The translations under genes and the position numbers were made by a program. The notes under the pieces were generated by a model. It searched no databases and was not told where the DNA came from. It worked only from the letters and a program-made list of their open reading frames with translations. Positions 23,560-32,317 of a stretch of 64,000 bases of DNA are shown piece after piece. Origin of the DNA: Streptomyces sp. Root431 (GTDB taxonomy: Bacteria > Actinomycetota > Actinomycetes > Streptomycetales > Streptomycetaceae); the NCBI RefSeq assembly GCF_001426585.1, contig NZ_LMEI01000013.1, positions 248,227-312,226 of the forward strand, in the 5' to 3' direction. Each line of letters opens with the position of its first letter. The first letter of the stretch is position 1.

Positions 23560-24864
23560 CTATTCGGGGATGCGGGCCGTGCAGGTGGAGAACGCCTGGG
23601 TCGTGACGCAGGAGAAGAGTGCGCTCCAGTCGCTGTTGGTGTCCGCGGCACCCGCCTTCACCGTGGCGACGCAGGACTTGTCGGTCAGAGCCCACAGGGA
23701 TCCGTCCGGCCAACCGGCCTGCTGCGTACGGTTCTGCACGACGTCGAGGCAGGCCTGCGGTGCCTTCAGGCGCTTGAGCTCCTCGACGAGCTCCTGGTAC
23801 TTGTCGTTCGACGTCGCGGCGGCCTGCTCGTCGAGTGTCTGCTTGGCGGCCGACCGCTCCGACTCGGAAGCGCTCGCGCTCTGGTACGTCTTGAGCGCGG
23901 CGGCGTTCTTCTGCAGGTTCTCCTTGACCTTCTTCTTGTCCTCCGGCTTCGTCGGCGCCGCACCCGGCTGTTCGACGGCCACCAGACCGCCGAGGAGCAC
24001 GTCCGCCCACTTGGAGTAGAAGGCCTTGGCTTCCGGGGTCAGGGTCTTGTCCGTGAGGTTCGTGACGACGCGGTTCAGGTCTTCGAGGACCATCCCGTAG
24101 AGGAGCAGGTCCCCGATGGTCGCCTTCGGGTCGGTGAACTTCAGTGACGCCTCACTGATGCCGCGCGCGATCTTCTCGAACCTGGCCTGGTCCTCCTTCG
24201 ACACGGTCGCGTCCTTGCTGAGCTTCAGGGCCTCTCCCATGCCCGTCGCGAGGCTTTCGGCAGTTGCCTTCTGCGACGGCGTCGACTGCGGGTTGTTGAT
24301 GATGGCGAGGAGGCTGTCCAGCGACTTCTGGGCCTTCGCCTTCTCTGCTGCGGAGAGGGCGGAGCCCGAGATACTTGTGTCCACCTGCGTCTTGATCTCG
24401 GTGGCGGTAAGGGTCGGCAGTGCCACCTCCTGGACGGGAGGCGCGTCCTCGCCGTCGGCGGGCAGCACTTGCGCCTCACCCTCGGCGGGCGGCGCCTCCT
24501 CCTCACCAGGCGGCGGTGCCTCTTCCTCGCCGGGAGGCGGCACTTCCTCCTCACCAGGCGGCACTTCCTCCTCGGCGGGCGGCGGGACTTCCTCTTCCGC
24601 GGGAGGCGGCACCTCCTCCTCGACGGGAGGCGGCACCTCCTCGGCCGGAGGCGGCACCTCCTCCTCGGCCGGAGGCGGCGGCACCGGCTCCCCCTCGCCG
24701 GGAGGCGGTACGGGCTCGTTCAGGTCACTTGCCACGGTCTGGGACTGTGCCGGGGCGGCGGCAGGTGCCGCCATGGCACCCATGCCTGCCGACAAGGCCA
24801 AGCCGGCAGCCAGAAGGGACGCGCTCGCAGCCCGGACGACTCGTCGCTGGGCGGATGTGGTCAT
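23560..24864 (-). CDS. Secreted protein with Pro/Glu-rich repeat region
   Basis: A 434-residue exported protein. Signal peptide: MTTSAQRRVVRAASASLLAAGLALSAG...APAAAPAQS. Residues about 50-135 are a run of PPPAEEEV/PPGEEE-type repeats, a stiff acidic spacer suited to crossing the cell wall. The rest (about 150-434) is helical and Lys/Glu-rich with three or four cysteines near the C-terminus (CLDVVQNR, DKSCVATV, SCVTTQAFSTC). I do not recognise the C-terminal domain. ATG at 24864 gives a clean signal peptide. Confidence 0.8.
   Translation of the reverse strand: MTTSAQRRVVRAASASLLAAGLALSAGMGAMAAPAAAPAQSQTVASDLNEPVPPPGEGEPVPPPPAEEEVPPPAEEVPPPVEEEVPPPAEEEVPPPAEEEVPPGEEEVPPPGEEEAPPPGEEEAPPAEGEAQVLPADGEDAPPVQEVALPTLTATEIKTQVDTSISGSALSAAEKAKAQKSLDSLLAIINNPQSTPSQKATAESLATGMGEALKLSKDATVSKEDQARFEKIARGISEASLKFTDPKATIGDLLLYGMVLEDLNRVVTNLTDKTLTPEAKAFYSKWADVLLGGLVAVEQPGAAPTKPEDKKKVKENLQKNAAALKTYQSASASESERSAAKQTLDEQAAATSNDKYQELVEELKRLKAPQACLDVVQNRTQQAGWPDGSLWALTDKSCVATVKAGAADTNSDWSALFSCVTTQAFSTCTARIPE
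24462..24717 (-). repeat. In-frame Pro-Glu coding repeat (PPPxEEEV)
   Basis: Imperfect repeat with an 18- to 24-bp period inside the secreted protein gene, encoding alternating PPP and EEE blocks, with glycine-containing variants toward its end. Confidence 0.7.
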
Positions 24865-24989
24865 GGTGAATCCAGGTGCTATCGGGGTGCTGCTCGTCCT
24901 CGGGGGCCGGCCGACGAAGGCGGCCCAAGGTGACCGGAGTTCCACGACTCAACGGTGCACAGGAATCACAGGAACCACTCTTCTCCCGT

Positions 24990-25014
24990 GGTCCCGAGTT
25001 GGCAACTCGGGACC
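24990..25014. terminator. Perfect hairpin between the small TM gene and the secreted-protein gene
   Basis: GGTCCCGAGTT-GGC-AACTCGGGACC, 11-bp perfect arms with a 3-nt loop, placed downstream of the minus-strand gene ending at 25058 and upstream of the next. No T-run, so an operator for the downstream gene is an alternative. Confidence 0.55.
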
Positions 25015-25057
25015 GGGGCGCCGAACACACTGAGTGAGCAAGGCCCTTGGAGGGGTC

Positions 25058-25429
25058 CTACCCGCCTACACCGAGTAGTTCCAGCGCGGCGCGGGCCGCG
25101 TCCAGGAGCGGTGTACCGACCGTCCCGAGCATCGCGGCGATGCCCGCGACCGTCAGCAGCGCCCGGCGCCGTACCGGGGACGCGGTGGCGGCCTCGTCCG
25201 CGGCGAGGACGGGCAGGGCGTCGTCGAAGGAGCCCCGGTCCTCGGGCGGCACCTCGGCGCGCAGCACCCGCATGAGCTCGACGACGGTCCGCAGCGCCTC
25301 CTCCAGGGTGGGCTGCGGCGGGGGTCCGCCGTGGTGGTGGACGATGCCCGCGTGGCCTTCGCCGCCGAAGATGTTCACCATGTCGCCGCTGCCGTGGTGG
25401 GCACCGCCGTGGTTCTCGCCGGACGTCAC
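25058..25429 (-). CDS. Small TM protein with N-terminal VNIFGG-type motif
   Basis: A 123-residue protein. Residues 15-31 are GDMVNIFGGEGHAGIVH, embedded in a His/Gly-rich N-terminus; then an amphipathic helical region (TLEEALRTVVELMRVLRAEV, about 41-60), and a hydrophobic segment at about 89-107 (RALLTVAGIAAMLGTVG). The motif is nearly identical to the C-terminal tail of the DUF6232 protein encoded just upstream, whose stop it overlaps by 4 nt (ATGA). The two are translationally coupled and probably interact through this motif. Family not recognised. Confidence 0.75.
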   Translation of the reverse strand: MTSGENHGGAHHGSGDMVNIFGGEGHAGIVHHHGGPPPQPTLEEALRTVVELMRVLRAEVPPEDRGSFDDALPVLAADEAATASPVRRRALLTVAGIAAMLGTVGTPLLDAARAALELLGVGG

Positions 25430-26037
25430 TTGATGATCCCCTTGTGCCCGTGCCCGCCGAAGATGTTGACGGTGTCGCCGGTGTAGTTCTTCATGTTGAC
25501 CGTCAACTTCTGGACCCGTACGTGGAACTCCGTCTCCGGGTTCTCGATCGCGTGCGCGATGCGCCGGACGAGGTCCATGAGGACGAGCGGGTCACGGTTG
25601 GTGAGCAGGGCGAACGGCACTCCCGTGGTCTCGATGGCGAGGACCGTGTGCGATGCCGCGAAGAGGACGATCAGCAGGTCAACGACGGCGTAGACGAGGA
25701 ACGCGAGACAGAGGAACCGGATGAAGTCCAGGCTCTCGCCGCTGTCTTCCTCGAAGGCGCCGATCACGGCCAGCACCAGCAGCGTCGGGACCAGTCGCTT
25801 CACGAAGGTCATCAGCGCCGCCCCGCGGTCGGGGGCGACGACGAAGATGTGGACACGGGCGATGTTCTCCAGCGGATAGCACGCGCCGTCCACCCAGAGC
25901 AGGCGCTTGCTGACGGTCACGTCGACGGTGTCGCGACCCCCGTGAGGGAGGGGTGGAGCCATCGGCCGGTCTGCCCACGGACGACCGGGCGGACGGTCCG
26001 GCGGCGGCGGTGTGGTGGGAGGTTCGGGCGTTTCCAT
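25426..26037 (-). CDS. DUF6232-like membrane protein with C-terminal VNIFGG-type motif
   Basis: A 203-residue protein: Pro-rich cytoplasmic start, then VSKRLLWVDGACYPLENIARVHIFVV (the opening of DUF6232), two TM helices (about 80-95 and 107-128), a soluble segment (THTVLAIETTG-like, LMDLVRRIAHAIENPETEFHVRVQKLTVNMKN) and the terminal motif GDTVNIFGGHGHKGIIK (187-203). I recall Streptomyces DUF6232 proteins often ending in a similar glycine/asparagine motif. First gene of a two-gene operon with the small TM protein that carries the same motif at its N-terminus. Confidence 0.78.
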   Translation of the reverse strand: METPEPPTTPPPPDRPPGRPWADRPMAPPLPHGGRDTVDVTVSKRLLWVDGACYPLENIARVHIFVVAPDRGAALMTFVKRLVPTLLVLAVIGAFEEDSGESLDFIRFLCLAFLVYAVVDLLIVLFAASHTVLAIETTGVPFALLTNRDPLVLMDLVRRIAHAIENPETEFHVRVQKLTVNMKNYTGDTVNIFGGHGHKGIIK

Positions 26038-26112
26038 GCTTCCCCCTGTGACGGAACCACGCGCGAGTGGACACCCATTAGGCGCTCAACACCCTTGCTA
26101 CACAAGGCGAGT

Positions 26113-27057
26113 TCAGGCCTCGGGAGGGCAGAGTTCGGCCGCCGCGCGGGCGTAGCCGAGTACCAGAGGGCGGGTGTCGTCGGCGCGCCAGGCGAGGGCG
26201 AAGCGGCTGGGGGTGAGGCCGCGGACGGGGCGGACGGTGACGCCTTCGCGGGCGAGCAGCGGCGCGTTCCCGGCGGCGACCAGGCAGATGCCGAGGCCGC
26301 CGACGAGCGCCTCGTACGTCTCGTCCACCCCGCCGATCTCGGCGCCGATCACCAGTGGCCGCCCGTCCCGGCAGTCCAACGCCAGCCAGTGGTCGCGCAG
26401 TTCGGGGCCGGTGTCCGGCAGGGCGAGGAAGGGTTCGTCGAGGAGTTCGGCGAAGTCCAGGCTCTCGCGCGCGGCCAGCGGGTGCGTCGCGGGGAGCGCG
26501 ACGAGCCGGGGTTCGGTGGCCACGACGACCCAGCGGAACCGGTCCGCGCCGGCCAGCGGCAGCCAGACGAAGGCGACGTCGCTGCCGCCTCCCCCTAGGA
26601 CTCCGTCCCGGGAGGTGCCCCCAGCGAGGCCTGCCGTCGGGTCCTCCCAGGCCACCTGCCGCAGCTTCAGCCGGGCCTCGGGGTGCGCCTCGGTGAAGCG
26701 GGAGCGGATCGCGGGCAGCAGGCCGCCGCGCCCGGGGCTGGTGCTCATGCCGACGACGAGGGTGCCGTCCGCGGCCTCCCGCGCGTGCCGTACCGCCTCC
26801 CGGCCCTCCTCCCAGGCGGCGAGCGCGGCGCGGGCGTGCGGGAGCAGGGCCGTACCGACGGGGGTGAGGGCGACGCCCTGCCGGCCGCGGTCGAAGAGCG
26901 GGGCGCCGAGCTGCCGTTCCAGGGCCCGTATCTGCTTGCTGAGCGCGGGCTGGGAGACGTACAGCTTCTCGGCGGCGCGGGTGAAGTGGAGCTCCTCGGC
27001 GACCGCGAGGAAGTACCTCAGGTCGCGGCCGTGGACATCACTGGTCGTCATGCCCAT
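26113..27057 (-). CDS. LysR family transcriptional regulator
   Basis: A 314-residue LysR regulator. The N-terminal winged helix is complete (LRYFLAVAEELHFTRAAEKLYVSQPALSKQIRALERQLG), followed by the two-lobed effector-binding domain (TLVVGMSTSPGRGGLLPAI..., FLALPDTGPELRDHWLAL). It contains a Gly-rich insertion (GGTSRDGVLGGGGSD) in the first lobe that is unusual. Divergent from the SDR gene with an 87-bp shared promoter region, the classical arrangement in which the LysR protein controls the divergent gene. Confidence 0.95.
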   Translation of the reverse strand: MGMTTSDVHGRDLRYFLAVAEELHFTRAAEKLYVSQPALSKQIRALERQLGAPLFDRGRQGVALTPVGTALLPHARAALAAWEEGREAVRHAREAADGTLVVGMSTSPGRGGLLPAIRSRFTEAHPEARLKLRQVAWEDPTAGLAGGTSRDGVLGGGGSDVAFVWLPLAGADRFRWVVVATEPRLVALPATHPLAARESLDFAELLDEPFLALPDTGPELRDHWLALDCRDGRPLVIGAEIGGVDETYEALVGGLGICLVAAGNAPLLAREGVTVRPVRGLTPSRFALAWRADDTRPLVLGYARAAAELCPPEA

Positions 27058-27144
27058 GGGTTATCACGGCAGGTCTTGGACGGCCAAAGGGGTTGCGGCG
27101 CAGGCTTGTTGCATCGAGTTGAGCAGGCGAGAGGGAGTACGGAC

Positions 27145-27975
27145 ATGAGCAAGGTCTGGTTGATCACGGGCGCCAACAGCGGTTTCGGGCGGGCCTTCGC
27201 CGAGGCGGCGATCGCCGCCGGGGACGTGGTGGTCGCCGCGGCCCGCCGCCCCGGGACCCTGGACGACCTGGTCGCCGCCCATCCCGACCAGGTGGACGCG
27301 GTCGCCCTGGACGTCACCGACGCGGCGGCGGTCGACCGGGTCGTCGCGGAGGCCGCCGAGCGGCACGGCCGCATCGACGTCCTCGTCAACAACGCGGGCC
27401 GCACGCACGTCGGTTCGGTCGAGGAGACCGCGGACGCCGAGCTGCGCTCCCTCTTCGACCTGCACGTCTTCGGCCCGGCCGCCCTGACCCGGGCCGTCCT
27501 GCCGCACATGCGGGCCCGCCGCTCGGGCGCCATCGTGCAGCTCAGCAGCGTCGGCGGGCAGGCGTCGATGGCGGGCTTCGGCGCGTACAGCGCGACGAAG
27601 TTCGCCCTGGAGGGGATGTCGGAGGCGCTGGCCGCCGAGGTCGGGCCGCTCGGCATCAAGGTCCTGATCGTGGAGCCGGGCGCCTTCCGGACGAGCCTCT
27701 TCGGCAACCACAGCCTCAGCGGCGACGGCATCGCCGACTACGCGGACACGGTGGGCGCGACCCGGGCGTTCGTGGAGACGGGCGGCGGCACGCAGGCGGG
27801 CGACCCGGCGAAGGCGGCGGCCGCGGTCCTCAAGGCCCTCGACGCCGACGAGACCCCGCTGCGGCTCGCCCTCGGCGACGACTCGATCGACACGATCCTG
27901 GGCCACCTGGAGCAGGTGCGCGCGGACCTGACCACCTGGGAGAAGGTGGGCCGGGACACCAGGCTGGACGGCTGA
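27145..27975 (+). CDS. Short-chain dehydrogenase/reductase
   Basis: A 276-residue classical SDR. Cofactor loop ITGANSGFGRAFAEAA (TGxxxGxG), NNAG in VLVNNAGRTHVG, catalytic Ser in QLSSVGGQ, and the YSATK motif (AYSATKFALEGMSEALAAEV). The arginine after the first beta strand region (AAARRPG) suggests NADP(H). Substrate unknown. GAGGGAG lies upstream of the ATG. Divergent from LysR, which probably regulates it. Confidence 0.93.
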   Translation: MSKVWLITGANSGFGRAFAEAAIAAGDVVVAAARRPGTLDDLVAAHPDQVDAVALDVTDAAAVDRVVAEAAERHGRIDVLVNNAGRTHVGSVEETADAELRSLFDLHVFGPAALTRAVLPHMRARRSGAIVQLSSVGGQASMAGFGAYSATKFALEGMSEALAAEVGPLGIKVLIVEPGAFRTSLFGNHSLSGDGIADYADTVGATRAFVETGGGTQAGDPAKAAAAVLKALDADETPLRLALGDDSIDTILGHLEQVRADLTTWEKVGRDTRLDG

Positions 27976-27985
27976 CGGACACGAC

Positions 27986-28027
27986 GAAGGGCCCGCCCCC
28001 CGGTTCAGGCCGGGGGGCGGGCCCTTC
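27986..28027. terminator. Bidirectional terminator between the SDR gene and purA
   Basis: Perfect 18-bp arms starting GAAGGGCCCGCCCCCCGG with a 6-nt loop, between two convergent genes. Confidence 0.9.
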
Positions 28028-28036
28028 GCTGTGTTC

Positions 28037-29320
28037 CTAGAGGAACGAGTTGATCTCGATCGTCTCGGTGCGGCCGGGGCCGACGCCGATCGCGGAGATC
28101 GGGGCGCCCGACATCTCCTCCAGGGCCTTCACGTACGCCTGCGCGTTCTTCGGCAGGTCGGCGAAGGTCTTGGCCTTGGTGATGTCCTCGGACCAGCCCG
28201 GCAGCATTTCGTAGATCGGCTTCGCGTGGTGGAAGTCGGTCTGCGAGTAGGGCAGCTCCTCGACGCGCTTGCCGTCGATCTCGTACGCGACGCAGACCGG
28301 GATCTGCTCCCAGCCCGTCAGCACGTCGAGCTTGGTGAGGAAGAAGTCCGTCAGGCCGTTGACGCGGGTCGCGTAGCGGGCGATGACCGCGTCGAACCAG
28401 CCGCAGCGACGGTCACGGCCGGTGGTGACACCGCGCTCACCGCCGATGCGGCGCAGGGCCTCGCCGTCCGCGTCGAAGAGCTCGGTCGGGAACGGACCGG
28501 CACCGACACGGGTCGTGTAGGCCTTGAGGATGCCGATGACCCGGCTGATCTTCGTCGGACCCACGCCGGCACCGGTGCAGGCGCCGCCCGCGGTCGGGTT
28601 CGAGGAGGTGACGAAGGGGTACGTGCCGTGGTCCACGTCCAGGAGCGTGCCCTGGCCGCCCTCGAAGAGCACGACCTTGTCCTCGTCGAGCGCGTTGTTG
28701 AGGATCAGCGTGGTATCCGCGACGAACGGCTTGATCTGCTCCGCGTACTGGAGCATCTCCTCGACGATCTGGGCGGCGTCGATCGCACGGCGGTTGTAGA
28801 GCTTGGCGAGCAGCTGGTTCTTGCCCTCCAGCGCCGCCTCGACCTTCTGGGTGAGGATCGACTCGTCGTACAGGTCCTGGACCCGGATGCCGACGCGGTT
28901 GATCTTGTCGGCGTAGGTCGGCCCGATGCCGCGACCGGTGGTACCGATCTTGCGCTTGCCGAGGAACCGTTCCGTCACCTTGTCGAGGGTGACGTTGTAC
29001 GGGGTGATCAGGTGAGCGTTACCGCTGATCAGGAGCTTCGACGTGTCCACGCCGCGCTCGTTCAGTCCGCTCAGCTCGGAGAGCAGGACCGCCGGGTCGA
29101 CGACGACACCGTTTCCGATCACCGGGGTGCACCCCGGTGAGAGGATTCCGGAAGGGAGAAGATGCAGCGCGTACTTCTGGTCGCCGACGACGACGGTGTG
29201 GCCGGCGTTGTTGCCGCCCTGGTAACGCACTACATAGTCAACGGATCCACCGAGGAGATCGGTGGCCTTTCCCTTGCCCTCGTCACCCCACTGAGCACCG
29301 AGCAGCACAAGTGCGGGCAC
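28037..29320 (-). CDS. purA: Adenylosuccinate synthetase
   Basis: Joins IMP and aspartate with GTP to adenylosuccinate, the first step from IMP to AMP. The 427-residue protein begins MPALVLLGAQWGDEGKGKATDLLG (GDEGKGK phosphate loop), has the family block GRGIGPTYADKINR, FEGGQGTLLDVDHGTYPFVTSSN, and GERGVTTGRDRRCGWFD. Length normal. Transcribed alone; a hairpin with GCCCCTGGCGC/GCGCAAGGGGC arms lies about 80 bp upstream of its start (29402-29426). Confidence 0.98.
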   Translation of the reverse strand: MPALVLLGAQWGDEGKGKATDLLGGSVDYVVRYQGGNNAGHTVVVGDQKYALHLLPSGILSPGCTPVIGNGVVVDPAVLLSELSGLNERGVDTSKLLISGNAHLITPYNVTLDKVTERFLGKRKIGTTGRGIGPTYADKINRVGIRVQDLYDESILTQKVEAALEGKNQLLAKLYNRRAIDAAQIVEEMLQYAEQIKPFVADTTLILNNALDEDKVVLFEGGQGTLLDVDHGTYPFVTSSNPTAGGACTGAGVGPTKISRVIGILKAYTTRVGAGPFPTELFDADGEALRRIGGERGVTTGRDRRCGWFDAVIARYATRVNGLTDFFLTKLDVLTGWEQIPVCVAYEIDGKRVEELPYSQTDFHHAKPIYEMLPGWSEDITKAKTFADLPKNAQAYVKALEEMSGAPISAIGVGPGRTETIEINSFL

Positions 29321-29462
29321 AGGCGTACACCCCTTCCGGGTGGGGCATGTCCAAGGTCAGGGGCCGAGGCCGCCTCACCGGTGTGCCCCGGAATAGACGA
29401 AGCCCCTGGCGCAATAGCGCAAGGGGCTCTTGCACAAAGATGCTACCCGAGGAAGGACCGAG

Positions 29463-30260
29463 GTGTCGGATCACGACCAGCTGCTGGTCATCGTCGACCC
29501 GGTCGCCCGCCGAAGTGACGGCGAGTCCGTACGGATCGCGAAGGATGTCCTGTCGGCGGGCGCAGAAGCGAAGATCTGCCTGCCGGACAGCCCGGAGGAA
29601 TTCACCCGGGCCCTGGCACGGCGCGGCTCCCGGCACCCCGTGGTGCTCGGCGACGACCGCGCGCTGCTCCGTACGGTGACGCTGCTGCACCGGGAGCGGG
29701 AGCTCGCCGAGGGGGCGCTCTCCCTCGTCCCGATCGGCCCGCCGGACGCCCTGGAACTGGCGCACGCGCTCGGCGTGCCGCGCTCCACCCCGGCGGCGGC
29801 GCGGGCGGTCCTCGACGGGGCGGTGCGCCGCCTCGACCTGCTCGTCGACGACAGCGACGGGGTCGTCCTCGGCGACCTCCTCGTCCCGGCCGTCCCCGCC
29901 CTGACCGCGCCGACCTCGTCCGTCTGGGGCACCTGCCGGTCCCTGGTCCGCACCCTGGTCCGGCCGGCCCCGACGGCCCTCGCGGTCCGCACCCACCGGC
30001 TGCGGGTGGAGGCTGACGGGGTGCTCCTCGCGGACGTGGACACGCCGGTGGAGGGCGTCTCGGTCCGCTCCGTCGCCGGTACGGCGGAGGTCACGGTCCA
30101 CCCGGCCACGGCCCCCGCCCACCTCGCACGGGCGCGCACCCTCACGGTCTCGGGCCCGGACTTCCGCTACCGCGCGGACGGCCGCGTCTCGGGCCCGGTC
30201 CGGCGGCGGACGTGGACGGCCCGGGCGGGGGCGTGGGGGCTGACGCTTCCCCGGAGCTGA
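29463..30260 (+). CDS. Diacylglycerol-kinase-like protein
   Basis: A 265-residue protein whose N-terminal half (LLVIVDPVARRSDGESVRIAKDVLSAGAEAKICLPDSPEEFTRALARRGSRHPVVLGDDRALLRTV) and C-terminal half (LRVEADGVLLADVDTPVEGVSVRSV) follow the DAGK/sphingosine-kinase fold. The canonical GGDGT substrate loop is replaced by LGDDRAL, so catalytic activity is doubtful. GTG start with AAGGA 5 nt upstream. Divergent from purA across about 140 bp. Confidence 0.7.
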   Translation: MSDHDQLLVIVDPVARRSDGESVRIAKDVLSAGAEAKICLPDSPEEFTRALARRGSRHPVVLGDDRALLRTVTLLHRERELAEGALSLVPIGPPDALELAHALGVPRSTPAAARAVLDGAVRRLDLLVDDSDGVVLGDLLVPAVPALTAPTSSVWGTCRSLVRTLVRPAPTALAVRTHRLRVEADGVLLADVDTPVEGVSVRSVAGTAEVTVHPATAPAHLARARTLTVSGPDFRYRADGRVSGPVRRRTWTARAGAWGLTLPRS

Positions 30261-30301
30261 CCGGGTCGCGGAGCCGAGCCGAGCCGGTGCCGACCGGACT
30301 T

Positions 30302-30343
30302 GTACGGAACGGTCCGGTACGGAACGGTCCGGTACGGAACCGG
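30302..30343 (+). repeat. 15-bp tandem repeat, almost three copies
   Basis: GTACGGAACGGTCCG at 30302 and 30317 and a partial third copy at 30332, between two plus-strand genes. Confidence 0.8.
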
Positions 30344-30412
30344 CTGGTGCCGGGGTGCGGCGGCCGTCTAACGTCACGCGTGGGTGGCCACATGCGTGAC
30401 GGGGGACGGGCG

Positions 30413-31795
30413 ATGGCACGGGCGTTGGATCTGCCGGAGACGGCGAAGGCTCTGGACCGGTACGGGCGAAGAGCGAGCAGCGTGATGGCGAGCGGGTGCG
30501 TCCTGTTCGTCCCCGCCGCGGGGATCCCGCTCGTGGCACCCGGGGAGCCGTGGGCCGACGACCTGATCGGCGCGCTCGTCGCCCTGGGCGTGCTCGTGGC
30601 CGGTGCCGGAGCCGGTTCCTGGGCCCTGGCACGCCGGATGAGGCGCGTGCTCGGCTCCGGGGCCTGGTCGGCGCATGCCGCGGTGGCCGTGCGGAGCATG
30701 CGGACCACCGAGGCCGTCGTGCTGCGGTCCCCGGCCGGGGACGGGCTGTGGCCGCTGGAGGTGGTCGCGATGCGGCAGCGGTACGAGCCGCTGCGGCCGG
30801 GCCCCGACGGGGTGATGTGGTGGTGCGGGGACCCGACCAGGGGCGGGGTGCTCGCGCCGCCCGGCGGCGGGGCGCTGCTCTGGACCAGGCCGGTGAAGCA
30901 TCGGCGTGCGCGACAGCGGATCGTGGAGCAGGCCGCGCGGACGGGGCTCCTCGGCCGGGCGAACCCCGTCCAGCCGCAGGTGCGGGTCCGGGTGCCGCAG
31001 ATCCCGGATCCGGTCCCGCCCACCGTTCCGGCCCCGCGCGTGAGCCTGGTCAAGCGGCCCGAGTCCGACCCGCCCGGCGCCCCGACGTACGCGCGGCTCG
31101 CGGCCCACGCCGGGCGGCAGGCCGTGCCACGGCCCCGGACGCGGACCCGGCGGCCGGAGGCGGACGTCCGCGAGGTGGCGTGGTGGCGCGTGCGGAGCCT
31201 GCGACGGGCCGCCGGGGTCAGCCGGGTCCTGGTGGCGCTGGTCGTCTGCGCGGTGGCGGCCGTGGCGGCGGGCATCCGGCCGGAGGGGAGCGGCCTGATG
31301 AGGCTGTTCCTCGTGGCGATCGTGGGGATCGCGGCGCTCGCCTACTCCGGCCACCACCTGCTGACCGTCGGGATTCCCGCGGTCCGGCTGATGGCCCGGG
31401 CCGCGCACTCCCCCGTACCGGTCACGCGGCGGTACGTACTGCTCCACGACCCGCGGGACGGGGTTCCCGTTCTGGTCGCCTTCACCACCCCTTGCGGACC
31501 GCACGACGCGCCCGAGGGGCTTCTTCCGCTGCTGCCGCCGGGCACCGGCAAGCACCCGTGGCTCGGGCTGCCGTCGGAGCCCACCGGGACCGTCGAGCTG
31601 AGGGGCTGGCGCGACTTCCACGCCGACGGCCTGCCGGTCGTCGTCCCGCGGGTCGAGGGGCGCGCGCTATGGCCGGCGGGGCCGTACCGGCCGGCCCGGG
31701 GGGCGGAGGGCGCCGCGCTCCTCGCCCGGCTCGCTCCGCCCGTGGACGCGCGGGCCCGTCAGGAGGAGAACTCGGCTCCCCGAGCCGCCTTGTAG
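30413..31795 (+). CDS. Multi-TM membrane protein of unknown function
   Basis: About 460 residues. Two TM helices near the N-terminus (MASGCVLFVPAAGIPLV, DDLIGALVALGVLVAGAGAGSW), a soluble region (residues about 75-270, WWCGDPTRGGVLAPPGGGALLW) and two further TMs (VSRVLVALVVCAVAAVAAGI, LFLVAIVGIAALAYSGHHLL), then a C-terminal domain resembling the first soluble one (YVLLHDPRDGVPVLVAF). The internal similarity suggests a duplicated module. ATG at 30413 has GGGGGA 6 nt upstream. Its last codons overlap the convergent GbsR gene. Confidence 0.75.
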   Translation: MARALDLPETAKALDRYGRRASSVMASGCVLFVPAAGIPLVAPGEPWADDLIGALVALGVLVAGAGAGSWALARRMRRVLGSGAWSAHAAVAVRSMRTTEAVVLRSPAGDGLWPLEVVAMRQRYEPLRPGPDGVMWWCGDPTRGGVLAPPGGGALLWTRPVKHRRARQRIVEQAARTGLLGRANPVQPQVRVRVPQIPDPVPPTVPAPRVSLVKRPESDPPGAPTYARLAAHAGRQAVPRPRTRTRRPEADVREVAWWRVRSLRRAAGVSRVLVALVVCAVAAVAAGIRPEGSGLMRLFLVAIVGIAALAYSGHHLLTVGIPAVRLMARAAHSPVPVTRRYVLLHDPRDGVPVLVAFTTPCGPHDAPEGLLPLLPPGTGKHPWLGLPSEPTGTVELRGWRDFHADGLPVVVPRVEGRALWPAGPYRPARGAEGAALLARLAPPVDARARQEENSAPRAAL

Positions 31796-32274
31796 GCGCT
31801 CCAGCGGTCCATGATCCCCAGCATCTCCCGCTGGAGGAACGCGAAGAACTCGGCCGTCTCTGCGGTGCGGGCGCCCGCCGCCGTCTTCGGGCCGAGCAGT
31901 TCGGAGCCTTCGCGGAGGGCCTTCTCCCAGCGGACGAGGATCTGGTCGCGGCGGGTGAAGGTCTCGTACCAGAGCTCGTTGTGGAGGACGTACCGCTCGC
32001 GCCGGGTGCCGGGATCGCGCTCGCGGCTGACCATGCTGACCTGGCTGAGATAGCGGATCGCGCCGGAGACCGCCGCCGGGCTGATCCTGAGCTGTTCGGC
32101 CAGTTCGGCCGAGGTCATCGAGGCGCTTTCGGAGGCGAGGAGCGCCGCGAAGACGCGGGCGGCCATGCGCTGCATGCCGGCTTCCGTCAGTTCGGCGGCG
32201 AAGCGCTCCACGAAGCGGGACACGCCCTCCTCGTTGCCGTCCTTGCTCACGTCGGTGCTCGTCATGCCGGTCAT
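31759..32274 (-). CDS. GbsR/MarR family repressor
   Basis: A 171-residue winged-helix protein: ARVFAALLASESASMTSAELAEQLRISPAAVSGAIRYLSQVSMVSRERDPGTRRERYVL is the GbsR/MarR DNA-binding domain; the C-terminal helices follow. It is divergent from an ABC exporter with only 83 bp between, and a perfect TTCACAA-GT-TTGTGAA palindrome sits in that gap. Probably represses the exporter and itself; the inducer would be the exported compound. A start at the second ATG (32265) is possible. The 3' end overlaps the convergent membrane protein gene by 37 bp. Confidence 0.9.
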   Translation of the reverse strand: MTGMTSTDVSKDGNEEGVSRFVERFAAELTEAGMQRMAARVFAALLASESASMTSAELAEQLRISPAAVSGAIRYLSQVSMVSRERDPGTRRERYVLHNELWYETFTRRDQILVRWEKALREGSELLGPKTAAGARTAETAEFFAFLQREMLGIMDRWSAYKAARGAEFSS

Positions 32275-32317
32275 CGTCTCCCTCGTCGCTCCGCCGCTCC
32301 GACTTTATACGCTTCCT

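Noticed and set aside
29402..29426. Hairpin upstream of purA considered as a purine riboswitch or attenuator
   Set aside because: Only a simple stem (GCCCCTGGCGC and near-complement) without riboswitch core sequences; could be a terminator or chance structure, so not listed as a feature.
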